Of a stretch of DNA of 64,000 nt, positions 7,602-16,074 are shown in pieces. The stretch spans positions 1 to 64,000 of the forward strand of contig NZ_PQGA01000019.1 of NCBI RefSeq assembly GCF_002917095.1, in the 5' to 3' direction. How positions within the stretch are numbered: position 1 is the first letter of the stretch; each line of letters starts with the position of its first letter. Both the position numbers and the translations under genes were made by a program. The notes below the pieces were generated by a model, which was given only the letters and a program-made list of their open reading frames with translations, did not search any database and had not been told where the DNA came from. The DNA is from Paraburkholderia eburnea (GTDB lineage: Bacteria > Pseudomonadota > Gammaproteobacteria > Burkholderiales > Burkholderiaceae).

Positions 7602-7637
7602 AAGCGCGCGCCCGATCCGAGGTCGGTCCGCGCGCTT
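7602..7637. terminator. GC-rich hairpin after the hypothetical gene
   Basis: AAGCGCGCG and CGCGCGCTT pair across an 18-base loop that itself contains a CCGA/TCGG mini-stem. No long T run follows, so this is only a possible terminator between two convergent genes. Confidence 0.4.
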
Positions 7638-7727
7638 ATCCTTCACGCTTATTTCACCCTATGCCGCCGCTTGAACCAGCGGCATCTCACCGCTTTTCTT
7701 CGATCCCCGAATTATTCGCTACGCACC

Positions 7728-8873
7728 TCAGCTCCCCTCACGCACCTTGAGTCGCCACAGCGACGTGACTTCGGCCGCGCGTGCGTTGTGCAACGGATCG
7801 GAGGGGTCGCTCGCCTTCGGGTGACGCGGGCGAATGTCCTCACGTCCGGCGACTTCGAGTCCCGCCTGCGCGACCATCTCCAGCAATTCCTCGCGCGTGC
7901 GCAGGCCCAGATGCTCGGCGAAATCGGACAGGATCAGCCAGCCTTCGCCGCCGGGTTCCAGGTGGTCTTTGAGCCCGGCAAGAAAGCCGCGCAGCATACG
8001 GCTGTCCGGATCGAACACGGCGTATTCGATCGGCGACGCGGGCCGCGCCGGCACCCACGGAGGATTACAGACGACGAGCGGCGCGCGTCCCGGCGGGAAC
8101 AGATCGGCCTCCACCACCTCGACCTGCTTGCCGAAGCCGAGCCGGTCCAGGTTCTCCCGCGCACAAGCGAGCGCACGCGCGTCCTGATCGGTACCGACGA
8201 CGTGCTTCACACCGCGCCCGGCCAGCACGGCGGCGATCACGCCCGTGCCCGTGCCGATGTCGAACGCCTTCGCCACCGACGGCAACGGCACGCGCGCGAT
8301 CAGATCGAGATATTCGCCACGCACCGGCGAAAACACGCCGTAGTACGGATGCACGTGCGCACCGCCAAGCGCCGGGATCGCCACGCCCTTCTTGCGCCAC
8401 TCATGCGCGCCGATCAAACCGAGCACTTCGCGCAGCGACACCGCCGACGGTTCGCCGTCCGGCGCGCCCCACGCCTCCTCGCACGCGAGTTTGACGTCGG
8501 GCGCGCGGCGCAGTGCAACCGAATAGTCGCCTTCGAGCGGCAGCAGCACCATGCCGAGCGTGCGCGCACGCTGCGCCTGCGCCTGGCGATGCAAGTGGAA
8601 CGCTTCGAGCGACGTGGCCGGCTTCGGCGCGCCCTTGCGCGGCTTGCGCTCGGCGCGGCGCGCCATCGCCTGCAGCAACTGGCGCGCATTCTGATAGTCG
8701 CCGCGCCACAGCAGCGCGGTGCCTTCGCAGGCAAGACGATAGGCGACGTCGGCCGTGGTGCGGTCATCGGCGACGACGACACGCTTCGGCGCGGGGATGC
8801 CTGCCTCCGAACGCCAGCGGACGGTGCGGGGGCCATCCGTGTCGGGCCAGCTCAAGGTGGGAAAGTCGGTCAT
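7728..8873 (-). CDS. Class I SAM-dependent methyltransferase with NPPW motif
   Basis: A 381-residue protein. The C-terminal half is a HemK/RlmG-type methyltransferase: motif I is FDIGTGTGVIAAVLA at 204-218, and the catalytic motif IV is VVCNPPWVP with NPPW at 270-273, the form used for methylating planar nitrogens of bases or glutamine. The N-terminal half of about 200 residues has a basic RRAERKPRKGAPK stretch near 72-84 and no recognised domain; it may bind RNA or protein substrate, as in RsmC/RlmG. The substrate is unknown. It starts at the ATG at 8873, with the Eco57I-like DNA methylase starting divergently 200 bp away. Confidence 0.87.
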   Translation of the reverse strand: MTDFPTLSWPDTDGPRTVRWRSEAGIPAPKRVVVADDRTTADVAYRLACEGTALLWRGDYQNARQLLQAMARRAERKPRKGAPKPATSLEAFHLHRQAQAQRARTLGMVLLPLEGDYSVALRRAPDVKLACEEAWGAPDGEPSAVSLREVLGLIGAHEWRKKGVAIPALGGAHVHPYYGVFSPVRGEYLDLIARVPLPSVAKAFDIGTGTGVIAAVLAGRGVKHVVGTDQDARALACARENLDRLGFGKQVEVVEADLFPPGRAPLVVCNPPWVPARPASPIEYAVFDPDSRMLRGFLAGLKDHLEPGGEGWLILSDFAEHLGLRTREELLEMVAQAGLEVAGREDIRPRHPKASDPSDPLHNARAAEVTSLWRLKVREGS

Positions 8874-9073
8874 AAGTCCTGAATGCTTAACGGCTCACCG
8901 TGACGGCGTGCCTCTGATGCGGCGCCATGTTATAGCAGAGCAAGGTCCAGCGCCTGGCTGCAAAGTGGATCACGACGCTTATCGCGAAGCGTTCCGGCAT
9001 CATCGCCCAGCAATGCGCGGGCGTCGATTCCGCCGAACGGCTTAAGCCAGATGGCACATGCCGTCCCAGTAGA

Positions 9074-11557
9074 ATGACCGCCAGTCCGCGCAACGGCGCC
9101 ACCCAACAGAATATGTCAGAGACAAATCCGACGACGCGCCAAAGACCCGCGCGCAAGCAGAGCGTACGCAACATCGGCGCGCCCCGAGCGGGACTCGACG
9201 CGGATTTCTATGCGGGACTGCTGCGTATCGTCGGCCTGCGGGAGCAGGTCGAACGCGGCAAGGCCGTTGTCGTGCGCTGCGCACCCGATGACCGAATGCC
9301 CGACGCGCTGATCGAACAGGCGATCGCGCACGTCGAAGCGCATGGCAACCATGCGCCCGAAGCGGCTTTTCACGCGGCATGGCGGCTGTGCATCGCGTGG
9401 CTCGGGCGCCTGGTGCTGCTCAAGCTGCTGGAAGCGCGACTACTCGCGCTCCATGAACACGATCCGGCGTATGCCTTCCTGAGCCACCGTCGCATGGCGT
9501 CTTATGGAGAATTCGCCGCCCTTTGCCGCGATGTTTTCAGTGCGGGACCGGGCGACAAGCCGCGCCACTATCCGCACCTGCCCTGCCTGCCATCGGCGCT
9601 GTTCGAGCCTGCCGACCTTGCGTCGTTCGACGCGACCCTGGCGCAGCATCCCATCGGCGAGTTTCTCGATTTTTTCGACACGTTCGAATTCGCCGGCGAA
9701 ACCGCTGCGCTCGGCTGGATCTTCGAAAGACTCAACGGCTATCGCGACGGCGCATGGTACACGCCCGACAGCGTGGCAAAGATGCTCGCCGATGCAGCCA
9801 TCTCGCGCGCCGTGCTGGGACGCTTCAATCGCCTGAAAAGCTGGCATTGCACGACGCTCGATCAGCTATGCGAACGAATCGAAGTCGAGGATCGCGCCGA
9901 AGCGCGCTCGATCCTCGCCGGACTGCGCATCTGCGACCCCGCCGTGGGAACCGGCCATCTGCTGGTTTGTGCGCTGGACTCGCTGATGGAAATCAAGGCC
10001 AGACTCGGCCTGTTCGCCGACAGCGCAGGCGAAAGCGACACCCCGCGCCTGCGTGAAAAGCGCGCCATCGTCGAACAGAATCTCTTCGGCGTGGATATCG
10101 ATGAAGGCGCGCTCGGCCTCGCGCGCCTGCGTCTCGCATTCGAACTGCTCGCCGACGCCGGATACGACGACGAAGGCCGCTTCTGCGCGCTGCCGGACTT
10201 CTCGGTCAACCTCCATAAAGGCAATGCGGTGATGGCCAGCATCGACCGCGAACCGCTGACGAGCGACGACTTCGCGTGGCACCGGGCATTCCCGTCGGTC
10301 TGCGACGCCGATGGACGCTTCGCGGGTTTCGATGCGATCGTCGCCAACCCGCCGTATATCGACTCCGAGCGCATGATCAACGAAGGCCAGAAGCCGCTGC
10401 GCGAAGCGCTCGCGCAACGCTGGCCGAGCGCGCGCGGCAACTGGGATCTCTACATCCCGTTCATGGAACTGGGCCTCGCGCTGCTCGCGCCACACGGCGC
10501 GATGGCGTGCCTCACGCCTGACAAGTGGCTCGCGCGGCCGTTCGGCGCGGCGTTTCGCGCGCGTCATCTCGACAAGATCGAGCGCATCGTCACGCTGGGC
10601 CGCGACGTGTTCGAGCGCGCGCTGGTCGATTCGATCGTGACGCTCTATCGGCAGGCGGGCACGCAGACCATCGAAACGGCGCGCCTGGAGGGCGCATCGC
10701 TCAGGCCGCTTGCCACGGCGAACAAATGCGAACTCGAGGCGCCGTGGACACTCGACTGCCTGCTCTCGCCGCACTACGCCTTCGTGCAGCGTCTCACGCG
10801 CGCGCATCCGGCGCTCGGCTCGCTGCTGCGCTGCGAAAACGCGTGCGCGACCGCGGACGCGTATCGCCTCGCGCCCTTGATCGACGAGATGCGCGAGCGC
10901 TTCGATGCTTCGCGACACTACCGCGTGGTGAATACCGGCACTTTGGGCCGCTACGTCTCGCGCTGGGCCAGCAAGCCGATGACGTACCTCGGACGCAGTT
11001 ATGCGCAACCCGTGGTTGAACGGGAGCGCTTCGAGGCCGCGTTCGCGAACGGCTATCGCGCAAAGACCGCCGCGAAAAAGGTGATCGTGAAAGGCCTCAC
11101 GCATCTGCACGCCACGCTTGATCTCCATGGCGACACGCTGCCCGGCAAGACGACGCTGATCCTGCGCAGCGACGACGAAGACCTGCTGAAATTCGCGGCG
11201 GCGGTGCTGAACTGTCCGCTCGCGGGTTTCGTTACGCGCGCGCGCTTCGGGGCGTCGAGCTACAACGGCGGCGTGGCGTTCACCAAGGCGATGCTCGATG
11301 CGCTGCCCGTGCCCGGCGATGCGCTCTTGCGCGCAAGCATCGCACGCAAGGTCGACGAGGTGATGAGCTTGATGCAGGCCGGCGCGCAGGCACAAGGCGA
11401 AGCACTCGCTCGCGAGATCGACAGCGTGCTGTACGCGGCGTATGGCCTCGATGACAGCGATATCGCGCTAGTCGAACAGCCGGCTAGTCGCCGTGCCGAG
11501 AAGAAGGCCAAAAGCGAATCCAGAAACGAAAAAAAGGTTACAGCTTGTGGGCTGTAA
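9074..11557 (+). CDS. Orphan Eco57I/type IIG-like adenine DNA methyltransferase
   Basis: An 827-residue N6-adenine methylase in type IIG layout. Residues 100-125 (WLGRLVLLKLLEARLL) resemble the helical connector of such enzymes. YRDGAWYTP at 223-231 is the 'xYTP' entry to the catalytic domain, CDPAVGTGHLL at 287-297 is SAM motif I, and ANPPYIDSERM with NPPY at 425-428 is motif IV. About 300 further residues fit a TaqI/Eco57I-type target-recognition region. The N-terminal 100 residues show no PD-(D/E)xK nuclease, and no restriction gene lies beside it, so it is an orphan methylase or a remnant of a restriction system. It starts at the ATG at 9074 (a second at 9113 is possible); neither has a good ribosome binding site. 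Its last nine codons are the terminator of the convergent tRNA-Thr. Confidence 0.88.
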   Translation: MTASPRNGATQQNMSETNPTTRQRPARKQSVRNIGAPRAGLDADFYAGLLRIVGLREQVERGKAVVVRCAPDDRMPDALIEQAIAHVEAHGNHAPEAAFHAAWRLCIAWLGRLVLLKLLEARLLALHEHDPAYAFLSHRRMASYGEFAALCRDVFSAGPGDKPRHYPHLPCLPSALFEPADLASFDATLAQHPIGEFLDFFDTFEFAGETAALGWIFERLNGYRDGAWYTPDSVAKMLADAAISRAVLGRFNRLKSWHCTTLDQLCERIEVEDRAEARSILAGLRICDPAVGTGHLLVCALDSLMEIKARLGLFADSAGESDTPRLREKRAIVEQNLFGVDIDEGALGLARLRLAFELLADAGYDDEGRFCALPDFSVNLHKGNAVMASIDREPLTSDDFAWHRAFPSVCDADGRFAGFDAIVANPPYIDSERMINEGQKPLREALAQRWPSARGNWDLYIPFMELGLALLAPHGAMACLTPDKWLARPFGAAFRARHLDKIERIVTLGRDVFERALVDSIVTLYRQAGTQTIETARLEGASLRPLATANKCELEAPWTLDCLLSPHYAFVQRLTRAHPALGSLLRCENACATADAYRLAPLIDEMRERFDASRHYRVVNTGTLGRYVSRWASKPMTYLGRSYAQPVVERERFEAAFANGYRAKTAAKKVIVKGLTHLHATLDLHGDTLPGKTTLILRSDDEDLLKFAAAVLNCPLAGFVTRARFGASSYNGGVAFTKAMLDALPVPGDALLRASIARKVDEVMSLMQAGAQAQGEALAREIDSVLYAAYGLDDSDIALVEQPASRRAEKKAKSESRNEKKVTACGL

Positions 11558-11559
11558 CC
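11529..11559 (-). terminator. Intrinsic terminator of tRNA-Thr, overlapping the methylase 3' end
   Basis: Read on the minus strand, GGTTACAGC pairs with GCTGTAACC across a 6-base loop and is followed by seven T residues. It lies 17 bp after the tRNA CCA end. On the plus strand the same bases encode the final residues KKVTACGL and stop of the DNA methylase, so the two functions share sequence. Confidence 0.88.
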
Positions 11560-11575
11560 CTTTCTCGAAGTATTT

Positions 11576-11651
<76 letters not shown>

Positions 11652-11669
11652 GTAGCCCGTGATTCTACT

Positions 11670-12164
11670 TCATTTCACGATCTTGAGGTGACCCTTACTG
11701 CCCTTTGCTGCACCATCGTCGCCTTTTTCAGGAGCGGGTGCCGTGGTTTCGTCGGCGCTGGCCTCCTGAGGCACGGCTTCGGCGGGACCGCCGGGCACAT
11801 CTTCGTGCTCATCCTGTGCGGACGGCAGCACGTCGTTGGCGTCGCCCGCCGGCGCTTCGACCGGGAACGCCATGCCCTGGCCGTTCTCGCGCGCATAGAT
11901 CGCCAGCACGTTCGGCACCGGCACTTCGATCTTGTGCGACTTGCCGGAAAAACGGGCGTTGAACTCGATCATCTCGTTGCCCATCTGCAACTGGCTGGTG
12001 GCCTCGAAGCTGATGTTCAGCACGATCTCGCCGTCGCGCACGAACTGGCGCGGCACGCGCGTGTGGTTGTCGACCCGCACCGCGATATGCGGCGTGAAAC
12101 CGTTGTCGGTGCACCACTCGTACAGCGCACGCAGCAGATACGGCTTGGTGGAAATCTCTTGCAT
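11670..12164 (-). CDS. sspB: SspB, ClpXP specificity adaptor
   Basis: A 164-residue SspB. The N-terminal domain, starting MQEISTKPYLLRALYEWCTD, is the dimeric substrate-binding fold that grips ssrA-tagged peptides. An acidic, disordered linker of about 50 residues follows, and the protein ends GHLKIVK, equivalent to the ClpX-binding tail (LRVVK in E. coli). It therefore delivers ssrA-tagged proteins to ClpXP in the cytoplasm. The ATG at 12164 is preferred over an in-frame codon at 12191 because conserved sequence starts there and AGAGGA lies upstream. It follows sspA on the same strand by about 85 bp, and the pair forms the usual sspAB operon. Confidence 0.94.
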   Translation of the reverse strand: MQEISTKPYLLRALYEWCTDNGFTPHIAVRVDNHTRVPRQFVRDGEIVLNISFEATSQLQMGNEMIEFNARFSGKSHKIEVPVPNVLAIYARENGQGMAFPVEAPAGDANDVLPSAQDEHEDVPGGPAEAVPQEASADETTAPAPEKGDDGAAKGSKGHLKIVK

Positions 12165-12248
12165 CAACAATCCTCTGAAGAGGCGGCGCATCGACCGGTT
12201 TCACCGGACACCACCAACGCGCACGCCTCCTGTTGCAACTACGCCAAC

Positions 12249-12860
12249 TTAGCGGCGCATCACCTTTTCCGACGGCGTCAGCGCTTCGATATAGGCCGGA
12301 CGGCTGAAGATACGCTCGGCGTACTTCATCAGCGGCGCGGCGTTCTTCGAGAGTTCGATGCCGTAGTGGTCGAGGCGCCACAGCAGCGGCGCGATCGCGA
12401 CGTCGAGCATCGAGAACTCTTCGCCCAGCATGTACTTGTTCTTCAGGAAGATCGGCGCGAGCTGCGTGAGGCGATCGCGGATCGCCAGACGTGCCTTCTC
12501 GTGGTTCTTCTCGGCAGCCTTGCCCTTTTCGTTTTCGAGCGTGCTCACGTGCACGAACAGCTCCTTCTCGAAGTTGAGCAGGAACAGGCGGGCGCGCGCG
12601 CGCTGGACCGGATCGGCCGGCATCAGCTGCGGGTGCGGGAAGCGCTCGTCGATGTACTCGTTGATGATGTTCGATTCGTACAGAATCAGGTCGCGCTCGA
12701 CCAGAATCGGCACCTGACCATACGGATTCATCACTGCGATGTCTTCCGGTTTATTGAACAGGTCGACGTCGCGGATTTCGAAGTCCATGCCCTTTTCGAA
12801 CAACACCAGCCGGCAGCGCTGGGAGAACGGGCAGGTAGTGCCGGAGTACAGAACCATCAT
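12249..12860 (-). CDS. sspA: SspA, stringent starvation protein A (GST-fold RNA polymerase partner)
   Basis: A 203-residue glutathione-S-transferase-fold protein, the full family length. The N-terminal thioredoxin-like half has GTTCPFSQRCRLVL; the helical half includes ESNIINEYIDERFPHPQL, with the Pro-His-Pro surface motif known to be needed for SspA function. SspA binds RNA polymerase holoenzyme, restrains sigma70 promoter escape and supports stress survival. GAGGAAA lies 9-10 bases before the first of two ATGs. It lies between petC and sspB, the usual betaproteobacterial position. Either of the paired start codons (12860 or 12857) could be used. Confidence 0.94.
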   Translation of the reverse strand: MMVLYSGTTCPFSQRCRLVLFEKGMDFEIRDVDLFNKPEDIAVMNPYGQVPILVERDLILYESNIINEYIDERFPHPQLMPADPVQRARARLFLLNFEKELFVHVSTLENEKGKAAEKNHEKARLAIRDRLTQLAPIFLKNKYMLGEEFSMLDVAIAPLLWRLDHYGIELSKNAAPLMKYAERIFSRPAYIEALTPSEKVMRR

Positions 12861-12972
12861 GATTTACATTTCCTCAATAAACCCAAAAGGCCAGCGGGCG
12901 AAAACACCGCCCGACCGTCATCAGACTGTCAGGCGGCGCGTCGTCATCCGGCCCACGTCGGTCAGGACGTGC

Positions 12973-13755
12973 CTATTTGATATCTTTCCAGTACGCAGCG
13001 TTCAGTCGCCACGCGAAAAAGCTCAGGACGCCGAGAAACAGGAGCACCCAGACCCCAAGCTGCTTGCGGGTGCGCTGCTCCGGCTCGGACATCCAGCCGA
13101 GGTACGCAACCAGGTCGGCCACGGCAGAATCATAATCTACCGGCGAAAGCTTCCCTGGCGTGACCTGTTGGTACCCCACAAAGCGGTGGACCTTCTCCCC
13201 CGTTTCTTCATCCACCGTATCTTCGAACTTCGCCGTGCGCACGCCCTGCAACTGCCAGAGCACGTGCGGCATGCTCACGTTCTCGAACACCATGTTGTTC
13301 CAGCCGGTCGGGCGCGTGTCGTCGCGGTAGAAGCTGCGCAGATACGTGTACAGCCAGTCGCGCCCTTTTGCGCGAGCCTCCACGGAGAGGTCCGGCGGCG
13401 GCACGCCGAACCACGATTTGGCGTCGTCCGGGCGCATCGCGATGGACATCGTGTTGCCGACCTTGTCCGTCGTAAACAACAGATTATCTTCGATCTGCTT
13501 CTGCGGAATGCCGAGATCCTGCAACCGGCTGTAGCGCATCAGATTCGCACTGTGGCAATTCAGGCAATAGTTTACAAACAATTGCGCGCCGTGTTGCAGC
13601 GAAGCAAGATTTTCGCCGTTATCGGGAGCGCGGTCGAGGGGAATGTTTTCCTGCGCCGTTACCGATCCGACCCCAAACGACCATACGCAGGCCATCGCCA
13701 GGCCCGTGCGCACGCTCGCCCGCGCGAGCGTCGAAAAGAGCAATTTCATCATCAT
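12973..13755 (-). CDS. petC: Cytochrome c1 of the bc1 complex
   Basis: A 260-residue cytochrome c1. A cleavable signal sequence (hydrophobic to about residue 34, AQE cleavage) directs the haem domain to the periplasm. The single haem c site is CLNCH at 64-68. A C-terminal hydrophobic helix (VWVLLFLGVLSFFAWRL) anchors it in the inner membrane. It passes electrons from the Rieske centre to soluble cytochrome c. Three consecutive ATG codons occur at the start, with GAGGAAG just before the first. It lies 18 bp after petB in the petA-petB-petC operon. Confidence 0.96.
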   Translation of the reverse strand: MMMKLLFSTLARASVRTGLAMACVWSFGVGSVTAQENIPLDRAPDNGENLASLQHGAQLFVNYCLNCHSANLMRYSRLQDLGIPQKQIEDNLLFTTDKVGNTMSIAMRPDDAKSWFGVPPPDLSVEARAKGRDWLYTYLRSFYRDDTRPTGWNNMVFENVSMPHVLWQLQGVRTAKFEDTVDEETGEKVHRFVGYQQVTPGKLSPVDYDSAVADLVAYLGWMSEPEQRTRKQLGVWVLLFLGVLSFFAWRLNAAYWKDIK

Positions 13756-13773
13756 GTCTTCCTCGCTCGCAGA

Positions 13774-15171
13774 TTAATGGGGCTTGAAGCGCACGCGCTC
13801 GGGCGGCTGCTTGAATGTGCCAAGCGGCGTCCAGAACGGCATGCCGAGGAAGAAAGCGAAATAAACCAGTGCGCAGATCTGGGCGATCAGCGTGGACGCG
13901 GGCGACGGTGGACGCGTGCCGAGAAAACCAAGCGTCAGGAACGCCGCCACGAAGACGCCGAGGAAAACCTTGTGGAACAACGGCCGGTAGCGGATCGACT
14001 TCACCGGCGCGCGATCGAGCCACGGCAGGAAGAAGAGCGAAATCACCGCCGTGCCCATCACCACCACGCCCCAGAACTTCGATTCGGTGAAGGCCATCGC
14101 CAGGATCACGAGCAGCGCCAGCACCGGCAAACCCACGCGCCACTTGCCGCGCGCGCGCAGCAGCGCGAACAGGCCAAGCAGCGCGATCACGATCATCAGG
14201 ACGATCTTGAACGGGTCGGTGGTCGCGCGCAGCATCGCGTAGAACGCCGTGAAGTACCAGACCGGCGCGATCTCGGGCGGCGTCTGCAGCGGGTTCGCCG
14301 GGATGAAGTTATTCGCTTCGAGGAAGTAGCCGCCCATTTCCGGCGCGAAGAAAATGATCGCCGCGAAGATCATCAGGAAGATGCACACACCCATGAAGTC
14401 GTGCACCGAGTAATAGGGATGGAACGGGATGCCGTCGAGCGGAATGCCATTCGCGTCCTTTTTCTCCTTGATCTCGATGCCGTCGGGGTTGTTCGACCCT
14501 ACTTCGTGCAGTGCCACGATATGCGCCACCACCAGCCCGACCAGCACGAGCGGAATCGCGATCACGTGGAACGCGAAGAAGCGGTTGAGCGTGACGTCGG
14601 ACACCACATAGTCGCCGCGAATCCACAGCGACAGATCCGGGCCGATGAAGGGAATCGCCGAAAACAGGTTCACGATCACCTGCGCGCCCCAGAACGACAT
14701 TTGCCCCCACGGCAGCAGATAGCCGAAGAAGGCTTCGGCCATCAGGCACAGGAAGATCGCGCAGCCGAAGATCCAGACGAGTTCGCGCGGCTTGCGGTAC
14801 GAGCCGTACAGGAGGCCGCGGAACATGTGCAGATACACGACCACGAAGAACATCGACGCGCCCGTGGAATGCATGTAACGGATCAGCCAGCCCCACGGCA
14901 CCTCGCGCATGATGTACTCGACCGACGCGAATGCGAGCGTCGAATCGGGCTTGTAGTTCATGGTGAGGAAGATGCCGGTGACGATCTGGTTGACCAGCAC
15001 CAGCAGCGCGAGCGAGCCGAAGAAGTACCAGAAGTTGAAGTTCTTCGGCGCGTAGTACTCGGAGACGTGCGCCTTCCACGTCGCGGTCATCGGAAAGCGC
15101 TTGTCGATCCAGCCTTGCAAGCCGGATGCTTCGGACGCCACCACTTCCTTGTCGGTTCCCGTAGCCATCAC
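13774..15171 (-). CDS. petB: Cytochrome b of the bc1 complex
   Basis: A 465-residue cytochrome b with eight or more membrane helices. The four haem ligands are visible as two His pairs: H101/H115 (HSTGASMFFVVVYLH) and H202/H217, spaced 14 and 15 as expected. The Qo-site loop reads PVWY at 303-306 rather than the mitochondrial/alphaproteobacterial PEWY; the PVWY variant is known from beta- and gammaproteobacteria. The protein oxidises ubiquinol at Qo and reduces quinone at Qi. Its start overlaps the end of petA by four bases, so translation is coupled. The C-terminal 80 residues extend past the conserved core with extra helices. Confidence 0.97.
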   Translation of the reverse strand: MMATGTDKEVVASEASGLQGWIDKRFPMTATWKAHVSEYYAPKNFNFWYFFGSLALLVLVNQIVTGIFLTMNYKPDSTLAFASVEYIMREVPWGWLIRYMHSTGASMFFVVVYLHMFRGLLYGSYRKPRELVWIFGCAIFLCLMAEAFFGYLLPWGQMSFWGAQVIVNLFSAIPFIGPDLSLWIRGDYVVSDVTLNRFFAFHVIAIPLVLVGLVVAHIVALHEVGSNNPDGIEIKEKKDANGIPLDGIPFHPYYSVHDFMGVCIFLMIFAAIIFFAPEMGGYFLEANNFIPANPLQTPPEIAPVWYFTAFYAMLRATTDPFKIVLMIVIALLGLFALLRARGKWRVGLPVLALLVILAMAFTESKFWGVVVMGTAVISLFFLPWLDRAPVKSIRYRPLFHKVFLGVFVAAFLTLGFLGTRPPSPASTLIAQICALVYFAFFLGMPFWTPLGTFKQPPERVRFKPH

Positions 15172-15788
15172 GCTTCTCCTTTTTCGTCACGGCCGATCAC
15201 GATCGTCGTCGGTGACGCGAACATGTAGCGCGGGATGTCGAGGTTCTGCGGCGCGGGCTTGTTCTTGAACACGCGGCCGGAAAGGTCGTAGGTGGAGCCG
15301 TGGCACGGGCACAGGAAGCCGCCTGGCCAGTCGTCGGGCAGGTTCGGCTGCGGGCCTTCCTGGAAGCGTGCCGTCGGCGTGCAGCCCAGGTGGGTGCAGA
15401 CGGCGACGGCCACGAGAATGTTCTTGTGCTCGGGACGCGAGCGGTATTCGTTCTGGCAGTACTCGGGCATCGGCATGGAAAACGGATGCTCGGAGTTCGG
15501 GTCCGCGAGCCCCGGATCGGCCTTCTTGACGTCGGCCATCATGCGGTCGGTGCGGTTCAGGATCCACACGGGCTTGCCGCGCCAGGCCACGGTCATCATC
15601 GAACCGGGTTCGAGGCCACTGATGTCGGCCTCGACAGGCGCGCCGGCGGCGCGGGCTTTTTCGGATGGTGCAAACGAGCCTACGAAGGGTACGACAGTGG
15701 CAACGCCTCCTATGCCACCTGCTACGGACGTCGCAATCAGCCAGGTACGGCGGCTGCCATCGACGCGGTCATTATCTTTGTCTCGCAT
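15168..15788 (-). CDS. petA: Rieske iron-sulfur protein of the bc1 complex
   Basis: A 206-residue Rieske protein. The [2Fe-2S] ligands lie in CTHLGC near residues 131-136 and CPCHGS near 160-165. The N-terminus has a twin-arginine motif, SRRTWLIAT, followed by one hydrophobic helix with Gly-rich stretches; Rieske proteins are Tat-dependent and keep this helix as a membrane anchor. The ATG at 15788 is taken as the start, although an adjacent in-frame GTG at 15791 is possible. It is first in petABC and overlaps petB by ATGA. A 286-bp leader region with nested inverted repeats lies upstream. Confidence 0.96.
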   Translation of the reverse strand: MRDKDNDRVDGSRRTWLIATSVAGGIGGVATVVPFVGSFAPSEKARAAGAPVEADISGLEPGSMMTVAWRGKPVWILNRTDRMMADVKKADPGLADPNSEHPFSMPMPEYCQNEYRSRPEHKNILVAVAVCTHLGCTPTARFQEGPQPNLPDDWPGGFLCPCHGSTYDLSGRVFKNKPAPQNLDIPRYMFASPTTIVIGRDEKGEA

Positions 15789-15926
15789 CACATCGCCCCA
15801 CTTCTGAGTTGGATTTTTCCGTCACGCCGTTGCTTACCCGCGGTGCTGCCGAACGCTAGTGTGCGCGAATGGAGTTGCCATTTACAAGGGGCGGTTACCA
15901 GAAAGCGCGCGAAGTCCTTGATATCT

Positions 15927-15951
15927 CGGGGTTTTCCCCGAATAAACGGGG
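15927..15951. repeat. Mutually exclusive hairpins upstream of petA
   Basis: Three copies of one arm alternate: CGGGG (15927-15931), CCCCG (15936-15940) and CGGGG (15947-15951), with TTTT and AATAAA loops. The middle arm can pair with either neighbour but not both. The array lies in the 286-bp gap between the Nif3-like gene and petA. It could be part of a terminator for the Nif3-like transcript or a leader switch; no function is shown. Confidence 0.5.
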
Positions 15952-16074
15952 ACATTTTCTGATGACTTTGTAAATGCCCGGCGAATACGGCGATACGCTG
16001 CGATGCATCAATCGCTTCATCGCGAATTACCCGACAACGAAACGATTCATGCGCTACGGATATTTGCCGCGTAC

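Noticed and set aside
12739..15228. A plus-strand open frame of 829 codons over sspA, petC and petB
   Set aside because: Antisense shadow of conserved genes, rich in Arg, His and Gln, with no recognisable motif.
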